In this document: piece by piece, positions 57,661 to 64,000 of the stretch
How the letters are laid out: each line of letters begins with the position of its first letter
How positions within the stretch are numbered: position 1 is the first letter of the stretch
NCBI RefSeq assembly: GCF_002007205.1
Contig: NZ_LAZS01000005.1
Location: 1,426,001-1,490,000, forward strand
Direction: 5' to 3'
Length of the DNA stretch: 64,000 nt
Source: Ensifer adhaerens
Lineage (GTDB): Bacteria > Pseudomonadota > Alphaproteobacteria > Rhizobiales > Rhizobiaceae
Notes under the pieces: generated by a model
Told to the model about the DNA's origin: nothing
Database searches by the model: none
Seen by the model: the letters and a program-made list of their open reading frames with translations, nothing else
Made by a program: the position numbers and the translations under genes

Positions 57661-59742
57661 TCATTCCGCCGCAGCTTTGAAATTGTTGCGTGCCAAAGCC
57701 GAGCATTCGGCCATGACGGCGGATGCGCGCGCTATCGGGTTCGTCAAATAGAAGTCTTTGACCGGAGACGCAAACACGGATTTGCCCATCTCACCGGCTT
57801 TTTGGCCAAGTGCGGCAATTTCGTCGCCGTTGCCGGCCGCGATCGCGTCGATATCGGCGAAATGCGGGTGGGCCGCATAGAGCTTCGAACGCAATTCGCC
57901 AAGCGAATCAAAGGGCAGCTTCTTACCGAGAACGTCGGAGAGCGCGCGGATGATCGCCCAGTCCTCGCGTGCGTCGCCCGGTGCGAAGCCGGCGCGGTTG
58001 CCGACCTGAACGCGGCCTTCGGTGTTGACCCAGGTACCGGACTTTTCCGTATAGGTCGCGCCCGGCAGGATGACGTCGGCGGCATGCGCGCCGTTGTCGC
58101 CGTGCGAGCCGATATAGACCGTGAAGCCGGACTTGCGTGCTGCGAGATCGATCTCGTCGGCACCAAGCAGGAAGAGAACGTCAGAAGCGGAAACCATTTC
58201 AGCCGCCGACTTGCCGTTCGCACCCGGAACGAAGCCGAGGTCCAGACCACCGACGCGGGAAGCGGCCGTGTGCAGAACGGCAAAACCGTTCCACTCAGCG
58301 GTGGCCGCACCGACGGTGCCTGCGAGCTTGGCAGCGGCGGCGAGAACGGCCGAACCGCCCTCCCCTGCGATCGCACCCTGACCAATGAGGATCATCGGGC
58401 GCTGCGCCTTCTTCAAGGTCGCTGCAAACTTGCCCTTGCCGGAGACGAGTTCGGCAAGCGTTTCGGTGCCGGCGCCGAGATATTCGTATTCGTAGCGCAG
58501 TTCGCCCGGCTCGCCGATCACGGCAATCGGGAAGTTGCCCATGCGGTAGCGCTTGCGGATACGGGCGTTGAGGACGGAAGCCTCGAAGCGCGGGTTGGAA
58601 CCGATGATCAGCAGCGCGTCAGCGCTTTCGATGCCGGCGATGGTCGGGTTGAACAGGTAGCTGGCGCGACCGAGCGAAGGATCGAGTGCTGCACCGTCCT
58701 GGCGGCAGTCGACGCTTTCGGAGCCGAGCGCTGCGATCAGGCTCTTCAGCGCGTACATTTCTTCGACCGAAGCGAGGTCACCGGCAATGGCGCCGATCTT
58801 GTCGCCGGAGGTGGCAGCAACGGCCGCCTTGACCGCCTGGAAGGCTTCGCCCCAGGTCGCCGGCTGCAGTCGGCCGTCCTTCTTGACGTAAGGGCGATCG
58901 AGGCGCTGCGTCTTCAGGCCATCCCAGATGAAGCGGCTCTTGTCGGAGATCCACTCTTCGTTGATGTCCTCATTGACGCGCGGCATGATGCGCATGACTT
59001 CGCGGCCGCGGGTATCGACGCGGATCGCCGAACCGAGCGCGTCCATCACGTCGATGGATTCGGTCTTGTTCAGTTCCCACGGACGGGCGGTGAAGGCAAA
59101 CGGCTTCGAGGTCAACGCGCCGACCGGGCAGAGGTCAACGACGTTGCCCTGCAGTTCCGAGGTCATCGCCTGTTCGAGATAGGTGGTGATTTCGGCGTCT
59201 TCACCGCGGCCGATCAGGCCAAGCTCGGCAATGCCGGCGACTTCGGTCGTGAAGCGGACGCAGCGCGTGCAGTGAATGCAGCGGTTCATCACGGTCTTGA
59301 CGAGCGGGCCGATATACTTGTCTTCAACGGCGCGCTTGTTTTCCTGGTAGCGCGAACTGTCGATGCCGAAGGCCATCGCCTGGTCCTGCAGGTCGCATTC
59401 GCCGCCCTGGTCACAGATCGGGCAGTCGAGCGGATGGTTGATCAGCAGGAATTCCATCACGCCTTCGCGTGCCTTCTTGACCATCGGCGTGGTCGTGAAG
59501 ACTTCCGGCGCTTCGCCGTTCGGGCCCGGACGAAGGTCGCGCACGCCCATGGCGCAGGAAGCGGCGGGCTTGGGTGGCCCTCCCTTCACCTCGACCAGAC
59601 ACATGCGGCAGTTACCGGCGACCGAAAGCCGCTCGTGGAAACAGAAGCGCGGAACTTCGGCTCCGGCCTCTTCGCACGCCTGAAGCAGCGTGAAATGATC
59701 CGGTACCTCGATCTCTTTTCCGTCGACTTTCAGCTTTGCCAT
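57661..59742 (-). CDS. nuoG: NADH-quinone oxidoreductase subunit G
   Basis: A 693-residue peripheral subunit with one [2Fe-2S] cluster (CFHERLSVAGNCRMC, N1b) and two [4Fe-4S] clusters (HPLDCPICDQGGECDLQ and CIHCTRCVRF). The C-terminal two thirds is a molybdopterin-oxidoreductase-like domain without cofactor. The start MAKLKVDGKEIEVPDHF at ATG 59742 is the family start. The open frame continues upstream to 59889 but those residues are unlike the family. Confidence 0.97.
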   Translation of the reverse strand: MAKLKVDGKEIEVPDHFTLLQACEEAGAEVPRFCFHERLSVAGNCRMCLVEVKGGPPKPAASCAMGVRDLRPGPNGEAPEVFTTTPMVKKAREGVMEFLLINHPLDCPICDQGGECDLQDQAMAFGIDSSRYQENKRAVEDKYIGPLVKTVMNRCIHCTRCVRFTTEVAGIAELGLIGRGEDAEITTYLEQAMTSELQGNVVDLCPVGALTSKPFAFTARPWELNKTESIDVMDALGSAIRVDTRGREVMRIMPRVNEDINEEWISDKSRFIWDGLKTQRLDRPYVKKDGRLQPATWGEAFQAVKAAVAATSGDKIGAIAGDLASVEEMYALKSLIAALGSESVDCRQDGAALDPSLGRASYLFNPTIAGIESADALLIIGSNPRFEASVLNARIRKRYRMGNFPIAVIGEPGELRYEYEYLGAGTETLAELVSGKGKFAATLKKAQRPMILIGQGAIAGEGGSAVLAAAAKLAGTVGAATAEWNGFAVLHTAASRVGGLDLGFVPGANGKSAAEMVSASDVLFLLGADEIDLAARKSGFTVYIGSHGDNGAHAADVILPGATYTEKSGTWVNTEGRVQVGNRAGFAPGDAREDWAIIRALSDVLGKKLPFDSLGELRSKLYAAHPHFADIDAIAAGNGDEIAALGQKAGEMGKSVFASPVKDFYLTNPIARASAVMAECSALARNNFKAAAE

Positions 59743-59852
59743 CTTCGTACTCAATCCTGTCTTCCGTCCGTCGGCCTTCCGGCGACGGACAATTCCAACA
59801 CAGCCTTGCTGCTTGCGGGCGATGGCCGTCTCCGGTCCCCGCCCCCATTCTC

Positions 59853-60503
59853 TCAAGCGCCTTTCAGCGCCTTGGCCTGTCCAACCCAATCGTCCCGCTT
59901 GATCCGCCCACCGAAGCCGAGTTCGTCGTCGAAGCGGGCAACGTCCGCCTCGCTCCAGCCGGCGATGTCGGCAAAACCGCTGATGCCCTTCACGTTCAGC
60001 ACCTGCTCGAGCTTCGGGCCGATGCCGGAGATCCGCTTGAGGTCGTCGGCGGCTTTCGCCTTGGCGCGCGGCGCGCGAACCTTGACCACCTTTTCGGCGG
60101 CAACTTTCTCAACCACCGGCTTTGCTGCAGCCCCCTTGGCAGGCGCTGACGGCTTAGCCACAGGTTCCAGTTTTGCTTCGGCTGGCATCGTCGTGGCGAC
60201 AACTGCCGCCGCAACACCAGAAGCTTCGGGCTCCGCCCGCTTCTGAGCCGCCTCGACCGCACTCTGCATCGCGCCGATCATGGCACCGGCAATCTGGGTC
60301 GTGAGGCCGAAGCCGATCGCGGTTGCGGCGGCAACCACGGCCGCCGGGTGAACCATCAGCGGATGCAGCGGCATCCGCGGCAGGTTCTTCATCCATTCCG
60401 CCATGCCGAACGGATCGGCCGGATCGCCGCCAAGCGGACGTGCGAACGGAATGCCTGCTTCGGCCTGTCCCTTCATCTGTCCCTCTTCGCGTGCGCCGGC
60501 CAT
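59853..60503 (-). CDS. Nuo-operon protein with C-terminal helix-hairpin-helix-like domain
   Basis: A 216-residue protein between nuoF and nuoG. Residues 50-85 are hydrophobic (HPAAVVAAATAIGFGLTTQI...), suggesting membrane association. Residues 95-150 are a low-complexity Ala/Lys/Pro linker. Residues 152-216 form a compact domain (DDLKRISGIGPKLEQVLN...GRIKRDDWVGQAKALKG) with the HhH-like IxGIGPK motif, clearly the same as the C-terminal domain of NuoE in this operon. The domain resembles predicted COG3743-type proteins. It is not a standard complex I subunit; its role is unknown. Confidence 0.85.
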   Translation of the reverse strand: MAGAREEGQMKGQAEAGIPFARPLGGDPADPFGMAEWMKNLPRMPLHPLMVHPAAVVAAATAIGFGLTTQIAGAMIGAMQSAVEAAQKRAEPEASGVAAAVVATTMPAEAKLEPVAKPSAPAKGAAAKPVVEKVAAEKVVKVRAPRAKAKAADDLKRISGIGPKLEQVLNVKGISGFADIAGWSEADVARFDDELGFGGRIKRDDWVGQAKALKGA

Positions 60504-60509
60504 CGTGCC

Positions 60510-61814
<1,305 letters not shown>

Positions 61815-61825
61815 AATTCACCTCT

Positions 61826-62953
61826 TTACCGCGGCTTCTTGCCGAAGACCTTGATGTATTCGGCTTCGCCGCCCTTGGCGAGCGCCTTGGCCTGCTTGAC
61901 CCAGTCGTCGCGTTCGATGCGGCCCTTGAAATTCAGGTATCCGTCAACCCACTCGCGCTCCGCCTTCTTCCACGAAGCAACTTGCGCGTAGGTGTAGATA
62001 CCCAGTTCGTTCAGCGTGCCCTCGATCTTCGGACCGACGCCCGAGATCAGCTTGAGGTCGTCGACTGCCGCCGGCTTTTCGATGCCGGCCGGACGGTTCT
62101 TGTCCTCAAGCGACGGCTTGCCGGACACGGCGGCCGTCTTGGCAGGCTTCGACTTGTCGACGGTGTCGCCTTCGATCTTGGCATTGGCAGCAGCTTCCGC
62201 CTTTGCCGTCGCCGGCGTCTTCAGAGACGCATTGGTCTCGGTCGCAGCGGTCTTGGCACGGCCGGCATTCGACGGCGGAACAGAAACCGCCGGCTCGGCG
62301 CTCGCCTTCTTTGGCGTCGCGGTCGTCTTTGCCGGAGCCGCATCCACCAGCATCAGGGTCGTCGGGCCGCCTTCCGGAGCCGAATAGATGCGATCGATCT
62401 GCGGACCGGGGGTGACTTCAGCACCCTTGCCTGCTTCGAAACGGTCGATGATCTGCTCGAGCTGCTCGGGCGTCAGGTCTTCGAAGGTGTCCTTGAAGAT
62501 CATGACCATCGGCGCGTTGACGCAGGCGCCCTGACATTCGACTTCTTCCCAGGAGAGCGTACCGCTCTCGTTGAGGGTGAAGGGGTCATGCGCGATCTTG
62601 CTCTTGCAGACCTTGATCAGGTCTTCGGCGCCGCGCAGCATGCAGGGCGTCGTGCCGCAGACCTGAATGTGGGCACGCGTGCCGACCGGCTTCAACTGGA
62701 ACTGGGTATAGAAGGTCGCAACTTCGAGCGCGCGGATGTACGGCATGCCAAGCATGTCAGCGATTGACTCGATGGCGGCCTTCGTGACCCAGCCGTCCTG
62801 GTCCTGAGCGCGCATCAACAACGGGATGACGGCAGACTGCTCACGACCCTTGGGGTACTTATTGATCGTTTCCTTCGCCCAGGCGGCGTTCTCCTTGCTG
62901 AAGGCAAAGCTCGCTGGCTGGACGGTGTCTTCGGCTAGTCGACGAACGGACAT
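61826..62953 (-). CDS. nuoE: NADH-quinone oxidoreductase subunit E with extra C-terminal domain
   Basis: A 375-residue protein, twice the usual NuoE length. Residues 1-185 are the thioredoxin-like [2Fe-2S] subunit with cluster cysteines C99, C104, C140 and C144 (VCGTTPC and CQGAC). Residues 205-295 are an Ala/Thr/Lys/Pro-rich linker. Residues 300-375 carry [21 protein letters not shown]...[15 protein letters not shown], the same HhH-like domain as in the gene between nuoF and nuoG. I chose ATG 62953; GTG 62965 is in frame. Such extensions occur in rhizobial NuoE as far as I recall. Confidence 0.95.
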   Translation of the reverse strand: MSVRRLAEDTVQPASFAFSKENAAWAKETINKYPKGREQSAVIPLLMRAQDQDGWVTKAAIESIADMLGMPYIRALEVATFYTQFQLKPVGTRAHIQVCGTTPCMLRGAEDLIKVCKSKIAHDPFTLNESGTLSWEEVECQGACVNAPMVMIFKDTFEDLTPEQLEQIIDRFEAGKGAEVTPGPQIDRIYSAPEGGPTTLMLVDAAPAKTTATPKKASAEPAVSVPPSNAGRAKTAATETNASLKTPATAKAEAAANAKIEGDTVDKSKPAKTAAVSGKPSLEDKNRPAGIEKPAAVDDLKLISGVGPKIEGTLNELGIYTYAQVASWKKAEREWVDGYLNFKGRIERDDWVKQAKALAKGGEAEYIKVFGKKPR

Positions 62954-62969
62954 TCTAGTGGACACCTTA

Positions 62970-63227
62970 TCAGTTAATCGAACCGCACCGCGATTTCGTC
63001 ACCGAGACGAATTCACAGGCATAGGCTGACTGGTCTTTCTGCAAAAATACGATGTAGCGCGTGCCATTGGCGACCGCGGCCTTGATCTCGTAGCCCTTGG
63101 CAACGAGATCTGCCATCGAGCCCCCGCGCATGCCGCCCGACGTCGTGCCGGTATCGACCTGCTCCTGTGCGGGAGCGGCCGATGCGAGCGCGAGAAGAGC
63201 GAGCGTGGCCAGGGGCGCGAGACGCAT
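62970..63227 (-). CDS. Small secreted protein inserted between nuoD and nuoE
   Basis: An 85-residue protein with a signal peptide ([20 protein letters not shown]) and a mature part of about 65 residues with two Cys near the C-terminus ([16 protein letters not shown]) that could pair in the periplasm. Its ATG shares one base with the nuoD stop (TGATG), so it is translationally coupled to nuoD. No named family is recognised. The periplasmic location is odd for a gene inside the complex I operon. Confidence 0.8.
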   Translation of the reverse strand: MRLAPLATLALLALASAAPAQEQVDTGTTSGGMRGGSMADLVAKGYEIKAAVANGTRYIVFLQKDQSAYACEFVSVTKSRCGSIN

Positions 63228-64000
63228 CAGCGGTCCACCTCACCGAACACGATATCGAGGGAGCCCAGCACGGCCGAAACGTCGGCAAGCTGGTGTCCCC
63301 GACAGAGGAAATCCATCGCCTGGAGATGCGCGTAACCCGGGGCACGGATCTTGCAGCGATAGGGCTTGTTGGTGCCGTCGGAGACGAGATAGACGCCGAA
63401 CTCGCCCTTCGGCGCTTCGACGGCGGTGTAAACTTCGCCGGCCGGCACGTGATAGCCTTCGGTGTAGAGCTTGAAGTGGTGGATCAGCGCTTCCATCGAA
63501 CGCTTCATCTCGCCGCGCTTGGGCGGAACGATCTTGCCGTCGAGCGACGAAACCGGGCCGACCTTCGCGTCGCCGAGCAGGCGATCGACGCACTGGCGCA
63601 TGATGCGCGCCGACTGGCGCATTTCGATCATGCGGATCAGATAGCGGTCGAAGCAGTCGCCGTTCTTGCCGATCGGGATGTCGAATTCCATATCCGAGTA
63701 GCACTCGTAGGGCTGCGAGCGACGTAGGTCCCAGGCAGCGCCCGAGCCGCGCACCATCACGCCCGAGAAGCCCCAAGCCCAGGCGTCGTCGAGCTTGACG
63801 ACGCCGATATCGACGTTGCGCTGCTTGAAGATACGGTTGCCGGTCAGAAGTTCGTCGATATCGTCGACGGTCTTCAGGAACGGATCGATCCACTTGCCGA
63901 TGTCTTCGACCAGTTCGTGCGGCAGGTCCTGGTGGACGCCGCCCGGACGGAAATAGGCCGAGTGCATGCGCGCGCCGCAGGCGCGCTCATAGAATACCAT
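63227..64000 (-). CDS. nuoD: NADH-quinone oxidoreductase subunit D, C-terminal part (5' end outside window)
   Basis: The last 257 residues of the 49-kDa-type subunit, which lines the quinone site. Visible are [61 protein letters not shown], and the C-terminus [36 protein letters not shown] with the family-typical final Arg. The N-terminal part continues beyond the right edge, and the frame is open to the last base. It is the first nuo gene seen; nuoABC would lie further right. Confidence 0.97.
   Translation of the reverse strand: MVFYERACGARMHSAYFRPGGVHQDLPHELVEDIGKWIDPFLKTVDDIDELLTGNRIFKQRNVDIGVVKLDDAWAWGFSGVMVRGSGAAWDLRRSQPYECYSDMEFDIPIGKNGDCFDRYLIRMIEMRQSARIMRQCVDRLLGDAKVGPVSSLDGKIVPPKRGEMKRSMEALIHHFKLYTEGYHVPAGEVYTAVEAPKGEFGVYLVSDGTNKPYRCKIRAPGYAHLQAMDFLCRGHQLADVSAVLGSLDIVFGEVDR

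Noticed and set aside
57802-60246. 814-codon plus-strand frame across nuoG
   Set aside because: Antisense shadow of nuoG and the HhH protein gene, without recognisable domains.

Overview
The window looks like core chromosome of an alphaproteobacterium in the Rhizobiaceae, most likely Ensifer/Sinorhizobium or a close relative. The evidence is the high G+C content, the gene families (DUF2155, DUF1467, DUF3572, NDUFA12, MASE1-GGDEF, short proS), CTTGAC-type promoters, GTTC-N7-GTTC LexA boxes, and a gene order that I recall from S. meliloti (rne ... accBC-aat ... gatB ... gatCA ... pyrBC-plsY-dprA-topA-rnr ... rpmG / divK-pleD ... dinB ... dnaE ... proS ... nuo). No prophage, insertion sequence, CRISPR array, rRNA or tRNA was found. 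No species can be fixed without a database search.

Layout. 1-6.2 kb: the tail of RNase E, a class I/II aminotransferase, a secreted DsbA-like protein, then aroQ-accB-accC-aat. 6.2-10 kb (minus): DUF2155 protein, the complex I accessory factor NDUFA12, two GNAT acetyltransferases and gatB. 10-17.9 kb: DUF1294, YjhX, a MASE1 diguanylate cyclase, gatC-gatA, a metallo-hydrolase, ruvX, two coupled small membrane proteins and an AEC transporter. 17.9-31.6 kb: an AidB-like dehydrogenase, then the long plus-strand run pyrB, a dihydroorotase homologue without its metal ligands, plsY, dprA, topA, rnr, DUF983, Nudix, MFS and rpmG. 31.6-34.2 kb: a repeat, a strong small-RNA candidate (alpha-r9-like), and the cell-cycle pair divK-pleD. 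34.2-43.1 kb: DUF3572, a HAD-like protein, dinB, an L,D-transpeptidase, dnaE and a cluster of SOS-type genes. 43.2-46 kb: lolC and proS. 46.6-64 kb (minus): one long nuo operon (nuoD to nuoN) running on into birA, rnj, mce and a DUF1467 gene.

Most interesting points. Three perfect GTTC-N7-GTTC LexA boxes lie within 7.3 kb, in front of dinB, of a DUF5680 gene, and of an otherwise unannotated 28-residue membrane peptide at 41710-41796. That peptide resembles the Caulobacter SOS division inhibitor SidA in size, topology and control. In the nuo operon, NuoE carries a long Ala/Lys-rich linker and a C-terminal helix-hairpin-helix-like domain. The same domain ends a separate membrane-associated protein encoded between nuoF and nuoG. 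The pyrB-coupled dihydroorotase homologue appears catalytically dead, suggesting a structural partner for aspartate carbamoyltransferase.

Functional links: accB/accC and birA (carrier, carboxylase and biotin ligase) are all present; gatB and gatCA sit 3 kb apart; NDUFA12 and the nuo operon serve the same complex; rne, rnr and rnj are three RNases in one window; dinB, dnaE, dprA, topA, ruvX and the SOS peptides form a DNA maintenance theme.
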